From Colletes latitarsis (Eukaryota > Arthropoda > Insecta > Hymenoptera > Colletidae), in contig NC_135140.1 in assembly GCF_051014445.1 (NCBI RefSeq), positions 17,043,501 to 17,107,500 on the forward strand: a DNA stretch of 64,000 nucleotides. The letters run 5' to 3'. The number at the start of each line of letters is the position of its first letter. Position 1 is the first letter of the stretch. A program made the position numbers and the translations under genes. Below the pieces are notes generated by a model. The model saw only the letters and a program-made list of their open reading frames with translations, did not search any database and was not told the origin of the DNA. Positions 12,866 through 26,100 of the stretch are shown piece after piece.

Positions 12866-14124
12866 TGTAAGTTCAGTTACGTAGTATATGTCTAGCACTT
12901 TTGCTAGCAGCCCACTATACCATACCGGTGCATAGTACTAAAGTATTATTCGGATACTCGATGTGATCAAAGGTGAATTCGGCTGTAAGTTCAGTTACGT
13001 AGTTTATATCTAGCACTTTTGCTAGCAGCCCACTATACCATACCGTTGCGTAGTACTAAAGCGATACTCGGATACTCGATTCGATCAAAGGTGAATTCAG
13101 CTGTAAGTTCAGTTACGAGGTTTACATCTAGCACTTTTGCTAGCAGCCCACTATACCATACCGTTGCGTAGTACTAAAATATTATTCGGATACTCGATTC
13201 GATCAAAGGTGAATTCAGCTGTAAGTTCAGTTACGAGGTTTATATCTAGCACTTTTGCTAGCAGCCCACTATACCATACCGTTGCGTAGTACTGAAGTAT
13301 TACTCGGATATTCGATGTGATCAAAGGTGAATTCAGCTGTAAGTTCAGTTACGAGGTTTATATCTAGCACTTTTGCTAGCAGCCCACTATACCATACCGT
13401 TGCGTAGTACTAAAGTACTATTTGGATACTCGATTCGATCAAAGGTGAATTCAGCTGTAAGTTCAGTTACGTAGTTTACATCTAGCACTTTTGCTAGCAG
13501 CCCACTATACCATACCGATGCGTAGTACTAAAGTACTATTCGAATACTCGATTCGATCGAAGGTTAATTCGGTTGTAAGTTCAGTTACGAGGTTTATATC
13601 TAGCACTTTTGCTAGCAGCCCACTATACCATACCGGTGCGTAGTACTAAAGCGATACTCGGATACTCGATTCGATCAAAGGTGAATTCAGCTGTAAGTTC
13701 AGTTACGAGGTTTATATCTAGCACTTTTGCTAGCAGCCCACTATACCATACCGTTGCGTAGTACTAAAGTATTACTCGGATACTCGATGTGATCAAAGGT
13801 GAATTCGGCTGTAAGTTCAGTTACGTAGTTTACATCTAGCACTTTTGCTAGCAGCCCACTATACCATACCGATGCGTAGTACTAAAGTACTATTCGAATA
13901 CTCGATTCGATCGAAGGTTAATTCGGTTGTAAGTTCAGTTACGAGGTTTATATCTAGAACTTTTGCTAGCAGCCCACTATACCATACCGTTGCGTAGTAC
14001 TAAAGCGATACTCGGATACTCGATTCGATCAAAGGTGAATTCAGCTGTAAGTTCAGTTAGGAGGTTTATGTCTGGCACTTTTGCCAGCAGCCCACTATGC
14101 CATACCGTTGTGTAGTACTAAAGC
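12866..14124. repeat. 118 bp satellite DNA array, about 10.7 monomers
   Basis: The phrase TGTAAGTTCAGTTA recurs at 12866, 12984, 13102, 13220, 13338, 13456, 13574, 13692, 13810, 13928 and 14046, exactly 118 bp apart each time, so no indel has been fixed in the array. Each monomer carries a palindrome, CTAGCA-CTTT-TGCTAG, 26 bp after the phrase start, and a palindromic TAGTACTA further on. Monomers differ by a few substitutions, concentrated after TAGTACTA. Monomers 6 and 9 are nearly identical, as are 7 and 10, which shows a 354 bp (three-monomer) higher-order duplication. The last monomer is partial and the most diverged, as expected at an array edge. There is no coding potential. Insect satellites of this size are common; whether it is genome-wide cannot be judged from one locus. 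Confidence 0.97.
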
Positions 14125-16920
14125 GTCGAAAGCGTTAAAGAATCTAGGGGCGCAGTTTGGCGTTGAATCCAATATCCTTTTACACTTCTCGTCGTATAAC
14201 TTTATGTAACGTAAAATTAAAAAGCTGTACAACACTGGACCGCGTGTGTTCGTTGAACGCCGTGGCTTTAACCTTCCTGACTGGCCGGCACGATCCGCTC
14301 GCATAAAACACGAAGCACGTAGTTTCATCGATATCGCTCAACGTATTACCTTGTGCCGCGAATCACAACCACGATATCTCGTGGTGGCTTGTAAAGCGCA
14401 ATGCACGCTTTACTGCGATCTCTCAATAAGCTGGAGCGTCATTATCTCGATCCGCGGCGTGCCTAGAATGCAACGTGGGACAAGGGTATATCGTGAGCGC
14501 GCCGCGTGCGACTTAAATGCATCTTTGTACGTTGGACGCGTGTGTACCGCTCCGTGCACGGCTGCATGGAAAAACCGCGGACGTCTGCTACCGTGTAACG
14601 CGTTGCAGCTTGCGGGGATATTTATCTCGTCTCGTCTAACCTTGCCACGGAGCAGTCGTGTTGTAACGTAAGCATGTCCGCGGCGCAAAAATACGGGACC
14701 GTATCTCCTCGTACGTCTGGTTGTTTTGGATGTTTTAAGCGGCGGAACGGTCGGGTTCTCGTCCGATTGCAGTAAACTGTGTTATTGTTACTACATAGCC
14801 AAGGGTATGTTGATCAAACATACCCACGGTTCTTTTAATCTGCGTCTGGATCGTGGAATAATATAGACTCGGACAGGAAAGAAGAAATCCAAGAGGAAAC
14901 GTCTCGCGATAGTGCTTGAAGTCAAGATGGTGTCATTTGAGTACCCTTCCTCGACGATACGGAGAATGTTAAGAGGGATAATTCTGGGTCTGAACCCTTT
15001 GGTTTGATGGAGTGGCCACAGGGTAAATTACATGTTTCTGATTATGGTGGTGTATGCTAAAAGAGCCTCGGGTATACATGGTCTTGGTGAGGTCGTAGAA
15101 CTTGGTGATGGGTACTAGCTAGTTATAAATTTTCTTGGATTTAGTTTGACTTCTACTTTCTTTCACGAAGTATCAGACAACAACCCCTAAGTAGGTTACA
15201 GGTCTAGGTCACCTACCTAATCCTTTCCTCTAGGGTCACTATACCTCTGGGATCTCCTTAAGCTTGGGTTATACCCTCGACACACTGGGTAGCATTAGCA
15301 CTGTGGGTGCCACAGTTTCACAACTACGTTAACACTTCCGATATTTTCAACACTGATCATCAAAACCGTTCATGGAAGTCGCAAATCTTCGCGTTAGTGG
15401 CGCCGCGAACAGAAATAGCAAGGCAACATTGCGACTGAAGTTACGACGTTGCACGGGATTCTAATCTGAACATGTACTCCATACGTTCGAATTACGGCGG
15501 AGGAACATTAACAGACCGTAGAGAAGCTCGTATCGGCAAGAAATCCCCGCCGGTATCCTCGATGAGATTTTGGTCCAATAAACGCGACCTCGGTACCTCC
15601 TTTGCGGACGCAGTTATTCCCGTGGACGACTTCCGAAATTGCTTGCGTCGCTCTCCAACCTAGACACCGTAGTTAGATGGAAGAGCTCATCGTGGCGGGG
15701 CGTATATCGGTATACACGCCTGTACATGTTTATACTGGCATGTCGTGCAGTACATATTATTGTGTGTATTAGCACTATGTGTGTTTATTAGACGCCGGTG
15801 TATACCGTGCAGTCTGTTGGTTCAAGGGTTCGGTCGTTACGAGGGACCTCGTTAGCAGCAAAATTTATATTGTGCCCGGGCGTATGTAGCTCGCCGAATC
15901 TTGCTGCATGTTACGATAGTGATCCTGCAGTGACACGACGTTTCGTAACTGCTGATGGGAGGCTGTATTTCAGGACAACGAAGGCCAGTCGTTAAGTAAT
16001 TGACGATCGCCGTGGACGCGTCGCGCTTTGGGGGATTCCCCTTCCCGGATAACGGTACGAGCAAATTTTCGTCGATTTATTCGGGCAAATTAGCGAATCC
16101 CTGGCGTTATCGTTGCGCGTTAAACGAACGACGACTGGCTACGTGTTATATAAATTGCGGCGACGAGGAACGGTGTCCCGGATGAGAAATAAAAACGAAA
16201 CGAAGTCGCCGCGTTCGCGACAATAATTAACGTCAGCTGGCCCGCGAATATTTTAACGAATCTGCTAAATGCAACGACCTCATCAGTTTCGCGGCACGCT
16301 GCGCGCCGTTATCGCGAAAACTCCGGCAAGCAGTTGCTGCTTCATGCATAGGAGAGCACCCATCCCTTGGCCCTGTTTTTATTTTTCTACGTTACCGTAA
16401 CTTTACAACTCGCTTCGAGCGTACACTTTTCGAAACTGTGCTTTCAACTACGTAAAAGATACGATCGTTTCCGTGAATTAATATTTGAAATTACTGCTTT
16501 GATATCGCTGAAAGCTCCGTATCAATCGCTCCAAAGTTAGCCTCCTTTGACGATAGTGTTGCTACTCTTTTGGTTCGAACAGGTGACGCCACATTAGTAT
16601 AAGTTCTCAATTATTTCCGGACAGAGTTCCGAGACGAAGCTCGACGAAAGAGACGGAAAAATCAACGCTAGAGAGCGGAAGAAACGCGGCAACGGCGGTC
16701 GTTTAAATCATCCATTCGGGAAAGGGAGTTTTTCTCGTTGGTCGATGTCTAAGTCGCCGCGACAAAGTCGGCAGACTTGTAAAGTAGTTGAAACTGTCCC
16801 CGAAGTGGCCCGGAAGTAGACGTAATTCAACTTTCATGCCCGGAGAGCGCCGTGGAGGGGGTGGGAGGGGTAATAGACGCGAATCGGGCAAGTTTCGCGA
16901 GCGTAATAGTGGAAAGGCGA
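14125..16920. other. Intergenic or intronic DNA, no gene seen
   Basis: A small inverted repeat, GGGTATGTT/AACATACCC with a 5 nt loop, lies at 14803-14825. A CpG-poor, T/G-rich block extends from about 14900 to 15350 between CpG-rich flanks. Open frames near 14246-14688 run on both strands and have no recognised domain. Confidence 0.45.
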
Positions 16921-16939
16921 GGGGAGGGGAAGGGGTGGG
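16921..16939 (+). other. Canonical G-quadruplex motif
   Basis: The run GGGGAGGGGAAGGGGTGGG has four G-tracts separated by loops of one or two bases, which meets the usual definition of a G-quadruplex-forming sequence. It lies in a GC- and CpG-rich stretch (about 16620-17160) that also contains another G-rich segment at 16855-16870. The composition would fit a promoter or 5' leader, but I see no core promoter element or gene start that would settle this. Confidence 0.7.
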
Positions 16940-19900
16940 TGGCGCTCGACTGCATGCACTTGCTCGTTTGCTGTACAGCGAAGTGGCCCGCCGGAAGAAA
17001 AGTATGCACAAAGGAGCATCGTCGAGCCGTTTTCTTTCTTTTGCCTCGCGTCGAGTGTGCGGTTCGTGTGCTCGGATGTGCTCGTGAGCGCGCCCGCGCG
17101 CGAAAGTGGCTGCCATCGGGCCATCGATGTACGCTCGCGGTTAATTTCATGCCCGGGTAATGATCCGATGGCTCGTCCGTTGCTCGAGTCGACGTTAACA
17201 TCAGCTTCTGTTTGCTAGTAATCACGTAGAGCAAACACTTTTGTTTTGCGGGAGACTTCTTTCAAGCACGCGTTCCTTTCATCGCGTAGTTTATGTCTGT
17301 TTTCAAACTCGGTGAACGCGTTTGTTTTTACTCCGACCACTGTGGTGGGTTATGCAGTTTACTTGCTTTGCGAGCGCCATGGCCGTTGCAGATTCTGCTA
17401 TTTTAGATGAAACATTTTTCACGTTTATGGAAACCCCGGCACTTTGAAAACAATTTATTATGAATTGCATCATAAATCGCGGCATTTGGTTAACAGTGCA
17501 TTTTGTATAAGTGGAGCTTAGGAAATAAAACTGATTAAATCATTTAATTTTTGCCTGCTGCGCGTCAGATTTAAAAAGTGGAACTGTGCCACTCAGCTAC
17601 ATTTACGAAAATACAGATAGTAATCGCAATATGTAAACACATCAATCTCCACAATGCATACCAATAAGAAAGTCTTCAATGTTCACATTAAGTATGCATT
17701 TTACATTTCGCAGTGGGGCACGGTACAACACGGTAGAAGTTACAGAATATTTGAAACACAGAACACGTTCGAGACACGAACCCAACATGGTATATTGCAA
17801 CGCGTATGTTTATTTGTTGTGTTAATATATTCGTTGCTACTCGTGTATACGATTGCAATAATCGTGTGTATATCACAGCTACCGTATTGCAATTAGCTCT
17901 CAAACCATTATATATAATTACAATATTGCATATAAAATTTTTATCAAAAGGAACTTTGATCTATCCTTGCAAATTATTTTTTCAAAAGGATCGCTATACT
18001 TCACATTCTGTCGCGTATAAAAGTATCCCAAAAGAGATAACCTATATACTTCGAGTTATCATTTTGCACCCCGTGTGTCTCATAATTACGTGCTCTTTGG
18101 AACGGATTATTTTTATTTTTTGCAAGCTAACTTCTTCTAGACTCACGTTTTACGTTGTCAGGGACCCCGCAGGTCATCCATTTTATTTAGTTATACATTT
18201 TTATTACCGCAAACCTAACCTAGTTGCAAACTTTTCATTACGTTATACTTCGCTTCATTGTCTGAAACCAGGCGTCTGTTTTTACTACAGTCTTTTCAGA
18301 GTATACGCCCTCGCCTCGTTATGAACTTCCCAGAGTAAGGATGCTCGTTTTGTCACCAATTTCCTACAATACTCTGCCCGATGGAAATTTCTGAGTCTTG
18401 GGAGTCGCCTCGATAAGAAATTCCACGCAAGGCCGTGTTAGCCTGACGTTACATCGTCTTAATACCCAATTTTCGAGCGGTCAATTTCCAGCGTGGATGT
18501 TGTAACCAGTAATGCCTTTTCTCCCTAGGGAACATTTAGAAGTAGCCATCGTAGACGTTACGCCATTACAAGGAACCTGAGCGTGCACTGTATACTATCG
18601 CAATTACTATGAAGCATTATTAAATACTACTAGCGATCAATAATCATCGATAAATAAAATAAAATAATATTTGGAGGTACAAACGAATATGTAAAAAAAA
18701 CAAACAGTAAAACAGAAAGTAAATAAGCAAGAGGGAAACGTGCTGTAAAAACCTAGCCACAAATTTTTCGGTATAATCATATTACGTTACAGTATTTTGT
18801 GAATTTGTCAGTGAACCTGGCTGTCATGAAAACTTTTTCGAAGTTTTGCTCTCTTAAATCCTCAAAAAGGTCCACCCCGAAAATCCAGAGCACGCGCTAT
18901 GATTCGTTCTGGTTTTTATCCTATTTTTATTTCTGCACTTGCCGGCCAAAGGGTGGTCGGCTTTGTGAACATTTGAATCGATCCCCTCTGGCAAACCAAA
19001 TTTTTTTTACGCTTCTCCGTGTCCAAAATTAAAAAGAAAAAAGTTTACAGCCAGTAAAAACCTTGAAACCAATGTTTCAGTTAGGATCGGAATGAAAATA
19101 CATTTCCTGGAAAATAATGTTCCCCGTACTATATTTCTGATTCTAATCGTTGTACTTAAGCTGTTCAAACGCGTAGAATGTGCCACGAATTTCCAGACAG
19201 ACTGTTTTCCCGTGTGCAAATCTGTCAGAGGGTATCGCCATAACATGTGTTCGAGGTTATAGACCTCGCCATCACGTTGACAGCCCTGATTATCGACTAA
19301 ATTAATTCCAAACGAGTCGTTCATACTGGAATGATTAGATCTAACATAGAAAATACAGACCACGCAATTACGTGATGAAAACAATAGTGTTTCTATCTTA
19401 GAATTTGGTACCAATCGAGCTACTAGGGAATTTCACGGCTCTGTAGGTCCCCAAACGTCGATTGGTTCTTTTTCTTTATTGTTCTGTCGCTTTTTACAAT
19501 TTCATATTTCGAAAGATGTCGTAAGCCTGGTGAAACTTCTTTTGGGTTAGTGCGCTTTCATCTCAGATTAATCCTAATTTCCAATAACCCGGTAGAACGG
19601 CGTCGAGAGGGGGGACATGTGTGTGTGTGCGTGAACGTGTCCGCGCAAGTATGTTGAAACGTCACGCGGAGTTGGAGATCGTGCACACGTCGACCGTACT
19701 TACGGCGACTTATGTAAGGGCGCACGTAAGTGCAGCAAATTGCTCGTAAAACGTGCTCCGGGTGTTAATTTACCCGGTAACGTCAAAGTAAATACGGAAT
19801 TACTTTCGAGCCGTAAGTAACACGGGTCTGAACGTGCGTGTCTCCGGTCGCGGATACCATCAACGATCACGTGAAAACGTGGTTCCAGTGCTTCTTTAAA

Positions 19901-22695
19901 TCTGACCAGATGCAATTGGAATACCGAACCGCTGCCGAGGAAACTCGTAACCGTGTTTGCGTTGCCTTTTTACTGCGATTATCGCGCACGCGAGACGAAA
20001 GACCCGTTTCACACTGGTGCAGAATAATCGCCGACAATTATTTAGAATTTCCTTCTTTTGGTTTGCGTAGAGGATTTGAGAGACACCGTGCTCCGAAATA
20101 GAGCCGTCTTTGCGGGACACCCGGTAGGTGGAAAGACAGATGAGTCGGCAACGCGAGTAACTGTACAGAAAACGGTGCAACGCGATACATCCATAAATTG
20201 TGCGCGAGCTTACGTAACTTTTAATGACGACAGCCGAAGAAATTGATAATCGACGACGGCGCGAGCGCGCCGCGGAGCAGCTTTTTAAGTCCGCGGCGCT
20301 GCCGAGGCGTTGAAAAGCAATTGGTTCCGGCGCGGAACATCGGTACGCGTCCCTCGAACGACCATCGGAAAAATTTTCGCGGCGTGATAAAGCGTTTCCT
20401 CGAAAGGCCGCGCAATTAAAATCCGGGTAAACCGCGCCGGGTTCCGCGCGAAACTCCGTTTGGCGAATGTTATTCAGCGTTTTTAACCGTGCTCGTCGCG
20501 GCTTAATATTCTTCGCGATTAAAACGCGGCGCATCAGCGACACTCGCGTAATTGGAAAACGTGACGTTCGGTAAATACATCGCGCGAATTTTCATCGGTT
20601 CGAGCCCCGCAAAAAGTAACCAGCATAGAATTAATTAAAGTTGGCGAAAACGCTCGCGCGGCGAAATTGGTCCTCGCGAAACAAATAAAGGGAACGGTCG
20701 AGCGTAATTTTTGAAATGTTAATGACGCGAATTTCCGGGTCGGTTCTCTTTCCTCGTTTTACGATCCTTTATTTCCCGCGGTTCGCTTTGAGGCGTAAAC
20801 TTCCAGAACGACGCGTAATTTTTGCTTTCTGTTGCGGACAGTCTTGCGAGGGAGGCTCCCCGAGCAAAATAAAAATTATTTATTAAGCTGAACAAGAGTT
20901 GCACCTTTGTTCGACGTTTCGAAATTCCGACTCGTTGCTCTTGCTGTCGTTTGTACTTTATTAGGACTCGCTTTGGGATTGCGAACATTTCTTTTTTTTT
21001 AATAGATTCTAGATGAAGAGAAGATAAAAAAATTATGCGAGAATGATGTGCCTAACGATGTTCCTAGGGTTAAAGCATTTCTCCCTCTGTTTCTGGTTGC
21101 TATATGTACCATTTGGAGACAAAATGGGGGTTACATTTTGCTGAAGTATTAAAAAGATTCCTTTCTAATTGTCTCGACGATGAGGATGCACGTAAATCTA
21201 AGGATCTGACATTAAATTCTAGGGTGATAAACTGTGTGTGACTCACGCACACGACTTTCTAACGATAGCAAGTAGAAATTACACTGTGCCACTTTGCAGA
21301 AACCTGTCCCCTTCGTGCAGCTTTCGCGAGGAGCACGCGAAGTCTAACCGCGGCTGGCAATGAAAGAAACTTGAATCTCTGAGGAACGGCGCGTCATACG
21401 CCATACATATCGCCATATAATCGTCCTTTGAGAGCCATAAGGTTGCGCAGTATAAGTCCGTAGCTCCGTCGTAAACGTACCGTCATCTACACCCGCGTGT
21501 TTAGCGATAGCTTCATAAAGTGGTATGGTCGTCTCCTCATAATTCTAGGGTTACTAATTATTCCAGCCGAACAGTAGTTTCGACGAATGTTATCTCGATT
21601 TCTACTGGGCGTTTATTGCGACTGGACATGAAAGGTGAAGCCGTGTTCAGAAGTCGCGTGATATGTTCATAACTTAAAGAATGAGTGACTGAAGTCAGCG
21701 AAAGGGCTGACAAGTGGTAGATACTTAAACTAGATTAGCTATAGAATAGGTGGTGGTGCTTGGACACACATTCAGGCCTTTAAATAACCTGGAAGGTAGC
21801 GTCAAACAGATCATAATTGCCCCTTTGAACAGTGCAATTTTTGATACAGCGAAATTAGATAAGTGAATACTTGATTAGGTCAGTTATTGAAAAGAACTAT
21901 AGAATCAGAAAGGTAGACGGAACCAGGAAGTTAAAGCTAGTCGGTCAACAAAAGGTTTCGATTGGAAATCCACAAGTAGTCGCGAACCTTGACACTTTCA
22001 CGCGTCAGACGGCGCAATCGGCGTTAGTTCAATGATCAATGTCAACGTAACGAGGACCTTTCTCAAGACTGCTTCAACCTGGACGGTCCAGGATTACGGG
22101 AAAAACTGCGTACTCGTTCGAGCCTTGCGTTCACTTGCCTACCTGCAGGCTTCTCGAATCAATTAAGCCTCTTATCTGGAATCTCTGAACCCGGTTCCAG
22201 CCACCGACACGCATTCCGTGGCCTCGTTTTTCCCTCTTTGCCGGTTGCTAAAAATCGCTATCCATCACTGAATCAATTAGCAACTTCTCAATTACGGTGT
22301 TGGACTTTTTTGCGCCGACGACTGGCTCTTTAACGGTGAAAACCGCCGGACGGATCGATGATCGAACGTTGAGTTTGGCCCGCACCGGGTCGAATTTACG
22401 ACCTAGACGCGTTTGATTTATGACGCGGACGGGGCCCTTTCGTTGATCCACCATCGATCCACGGGCTGCGAGAGAGGATCGCGAGAGAGAGAGGGGCGCG
22501 GCGAGCAAACACGCGATACGCCAAGTTAATCGTTATTCTTGTCGGTGGGATAATTAATAGCCAATCAGCGGGTGTGTCGGGCCGAATGTTAAGCAGAGCC
22601 CGTGGCTCCTCGCCGTTTGTACCCCCGCTGCGGTCGGCGCAAACGATGTACATATATCGATATCACGCGGCCAGGGAACGATGGGGAGCAGCGGT
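16940..22695. other. Intergenic or intronic DNA, no confident gene
   Basis: The two longest frames are 17806-18324 (plus, 172 codons, AT-rich and hydrophobic) and 19896-20543 (minus, 215 codons, CpG-rich, basic and Ser-rich). Neither shows a domain, a plausible signal peptide or codon bias distinct from its surroundings, and overlapping frames exist on the other strand. The segment from about 21000 to 22000 is CpG-poor compared with 20000-20900. I see nothing I can name. Confidence 0.4.
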
Positions 22696-23150
22696 GTTGT
22701 TCCACGGGAAACGCGGAAATTGAATCTGAGTGGGCGATCGCGCGTAACGGAGTGTCGTTTCCATGCTTTCGGTGGTCTTGTTTCATCAGAAATGATGATA
22801 ACCACCCGGTACCCAAGTTAAGTTATATTGCCGCCCGTATCTTTCCTCCATTTCTATAACGGGACTCGTACTTTTCAGAATTACTGAATTGCAACAAATA
22901 GCCGATATTTATTTAGGTTTTCTGACCTCATCTATCCTAGAATTGGGTTAATTAATCGTTCATCCATAGTCGTATCGTTTAACGAAGTCCAAGAAGAGCG
23001 GTGAGTGAGAGATTAGTGAAATGGACCGTTTTTTGGCCAGACTATAGCATGGCGTTCCACTGGAAACGCGGAAATTCAATCCCAGTGGGCGACCGTGCGT
23101 AACAGTGTTCTGGTTCTATGCTTTCGCTGGCCTTGTTTCGTCAGATACGG
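22696..23150. repeat. Diverged direct duplication, 355 bp apart
   Basis: About 100 bp at 22696-22795 recurs at 23051-23150. Both copies share a GGAAACGCGGAAATT block (22707 and 23062) and a CTTGTTTC block, each at a constant 355 bp offset. The offset is constant across the copy, so this is one duplication event followed by substitutions. The function is unknown. Confidence 0.65.
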
Positions 23151-26100
23151 TGGTAGACCCGAAAACGTTTGGTAGTATCAGGTGTCTTCCTTTTGCTTTC
23201 GTAATAGCAGTTCAACTTATGCACCGCCCCGTGTACGGGCTACCATTTGTACACTGAAAACCATAATAGAGACCCAGATCCTGGCCCCAGTGATCAGGCT
23301 TCGACTCCACTTTACTTGATTGCAGCGCCACGATTGAAAGAAGTTCCATTGGCGACTCAAAATCGATTCCCCAAACTGTGCCCCCCTTTGTTCAAAGGAC
23401 AGGTGTGCGGATTTAGAACGGCCAAGGGTACCAGTAGCCTGGTCAACCGAATTTGTATTGACTGGTTTGACTGGTCGCGCAGGTCTTTGTTCGTTCCTTC
23501 TCCCAGCCATAAGCTACGGAACTAATGACATAATTCCCAGGGAAACTTTGCGATTCTTGAGCTTTAAGTTTCTTTATCCGGAAACTCCGTTGCAGCGCGG
23601 GCGAAACAAAGTTACAAATTCAATACGCTGCCCTGCCAGTAGTCGCAGGAAAAATTGGTATTACGCGCGGTTTAAGTGATACGAAGTTGCGAACTTGTAG
23701 CGTCGGTCAGTCCGGGTGTTGCTCGAAATTTACTTTGCCCGCGATGAAACGAAACGAGGAGAAAATCCGTTAAGCGGCGAGTTGGCCGTTCCTCGCTGTT
23801 TCCAATCGAGCAACCATAGCGGCCGACTGGACAGCGTCATTATTTTACTGCTGCGGCGGTTCACGACCGCGAAACGGTCCACGGAGCCTCGACCAAATTG
23901 GTCGATAGACTGCTCCGCTGGCAGTCGAGCGTAATGCTAATAACCCAAACACCGCCGGGGCAAATTAGTGCTCGATCGAGAGGATCTGCCCGCTCGCTAA
24001 AGAATATCGCCTCCGCCCAGGGATTCGCAGCGTTTTGTCCGGAAACGGGCGTAGCACTTTCGGCCGATGGCGCGTGTAAGTACACACCGTGGCTCGTCCG
24101 GTAAGAGCAAAATATGCGGCAGATGCATAGAACAGATAGACGCCCGGGGAGCGTGAATTCTAAATGAGGATAATGTAACGCGCGCAACAAATAATCCTAG
24201 TGTGCATGCACCGGGCATCCCAAGCCTTTCTCTCTTATTCTCTCTCCACCGTTCTCGCCCATTACCTATGTATTCTTGAATAACGAGATAGCACGATCCA
24301 CTGTATGGGTCCCGTCGATGCACCGGGGGACCAACTTCGGAATTATTCAGCGATCTCCTGATGATGCAACGCCGGATCTATCGATCCCGGCCACGGTCCT
24401 CGGACTGCGACGCAGAAAATATTCATAAACGCGAGTTAAACTAATAGCGAGCTATACTGTTGCTCGTGTTATGTGACGGGTCGAGCGTGTCTACCAGTTC
24501 TCTCTGTTCTTCTCCTGTTTGCCTTAGGTCGTTGAATGTTTCAGCGTCCCGAACTCGGGCTTCGAATGACCGGCGCGGGAATATCAGGTAAACAACCGCG
24601 CCCCCTGCATTCCGGGATTAACATATGCTAAACTATAACTACTGTCAAACTAATTTTTGGCTGCAACTCGGAACTGTCATCCGTCGATTCCAACAGGGAC
24701 TACCTAGTGGACCTAGCAGACCCTTGGAAACTGGATCTGTAACATCAATCGTGGAATTTGATAGAGTCTTACTAGACTGAACATTGAAAACGGGGGTATG
24801 AGCCTGGAGTGGGACTTCCTGGCTTTAGACAGGTCGAAAACCCCGATTAAGCTGATGTTTTCCTATACCTGGACTTCTACCTCGGTAGGAGTCCGGTGCG
24901 GGGAATTTGGGTGAAGTTGGCGGGCTCCTCACCTCCACGCGGGGCCCCCGGGACTCTGTATCGACTTACGCTGGTACAGGGTGCGAAAGAGTGAGTGGTA
25001 GTTGGACTCGATCCGAAGAAAATGACCCAAGAGGAAACTACTCGTGCCAGGAATCAAGATGTGTCGACGAGTATCCCATTGTTGGTGATATGGGAACGTT
25101 GGGAGGACTGATAATTCTGAGTCATAGTCCCTGGTGTGGAGCAGCCAAGGGGTAGACTCATGGAAGATATAGGTGAATAGCCCGAGGAGCATCAAGAGCG
25201 TCAAGACGCGAAGCAACGCTAATTGAATACAGATAACCCAGATTCTAACTGGCTTGACTATAGACAACAACAGTAACCGTTAAGTCCAGTAGACTCCAGT
25301 AGAATAAGCCCCGAAATTTTCGTGAACTCCAACAGATTGACCACTCGAGTAGACCCTAATAGGCTAACCTATCGAGCTAACAAAGGTAGACTGTAGTAGT
25401 GTATCAGATATGTTACATCAGTCCTTCTCATTTGGCAAGTTGGTAGACCACTCTGTGCACTTCTTTTAATCAGCTATATCAATCAGCCTCTCGGTGAAAA
25501 GGGTGTACCAACTTTCCAAGAGAAGAGACCGAAGGAGGTAGCTCAAAGCAGTGGTCGCATGACCTGAAAGAGTACCACGCAGGAACACTCCACGACCCTA
25601 ATTCCAACCTACTCAAAGCCCATTTCCGTCTGGCCTTTGTACGAATGAATTAAGATCGAACATAAGGAGTCCATGTGGCCGAGTGTTCAAAGGAAGGATG
25701 CTCCAGGGGTTAATTACCCCGTCTACGAGATTCCGCCTGACAGCCGGAACCGCGCATGCAGACCCTAGTAGTGCACACCTTCGAATTCAGGGTTCGAAGT
25801 AACGATTACAAGTAGCGAGCTGCGGAGTTCAAACCACCCCTCCGCTCCCTTCGTTCCCCTTTTGGCCGGCGAGCATAATGATCCCCGGGGCTTCGCTCGC
25901 TACTTATTTCATTGCAAACTTTTCCTTTCACGGTTGAATGAAGTGCCCGGAAGCGGGAAGACGGCCAGGGGAAGAGAAAGGGCCGAGATAAACTGAATGA
26001 GCGGAGGAGAAGACGACCTCGACTCGTACTCTCGAGGGCCGAGACCTTCGGATAAAGGAGCTGCAGGGATGAAAAAAAAGGAGCGTGGAGAGAAAAAAAA

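Noticed and set aside
12866..14124. Possible CRISPR array because of regular spacing
   Set aside because: The whole 118 bp unit is repeated, with no unique spacers, and the surrounding DNA is eukaryotic in character.
12866..14124. Hammerhead-ribozyme satellite
   Set aside because: The hairpin is present, but I could not find the conserved CUGAUGA and GAAA core boxes in the monomer on either strand.
17806..18324. 172-codon hydrophobic plus-strand frame
   Set aside because: No domain; aromatic and Ile-rich composition follows from AT-rich sequence, and a frame of this length is expected by chance about once in a window this size.
19896..20543. 215-codon minus-strand frame, the longest in the window
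   Set aside because: CpG-rich DNA has few stops; the peptide is basic and Ser-rich with no domain, and plus-strand frames overlap it.
20590..20625. GGTTCGAGCCCC block resembling a tRNA T-arm
   Set aside because: No acceptor stem, D-arm or anticodon arm can be placed around it.
24929..25270. 113-codon minus frame with a hydrophobic Leu-rich start
   Set aside because: It lies in a CpG-poor block with no domain, and an overlapping frame exists on the other strand.
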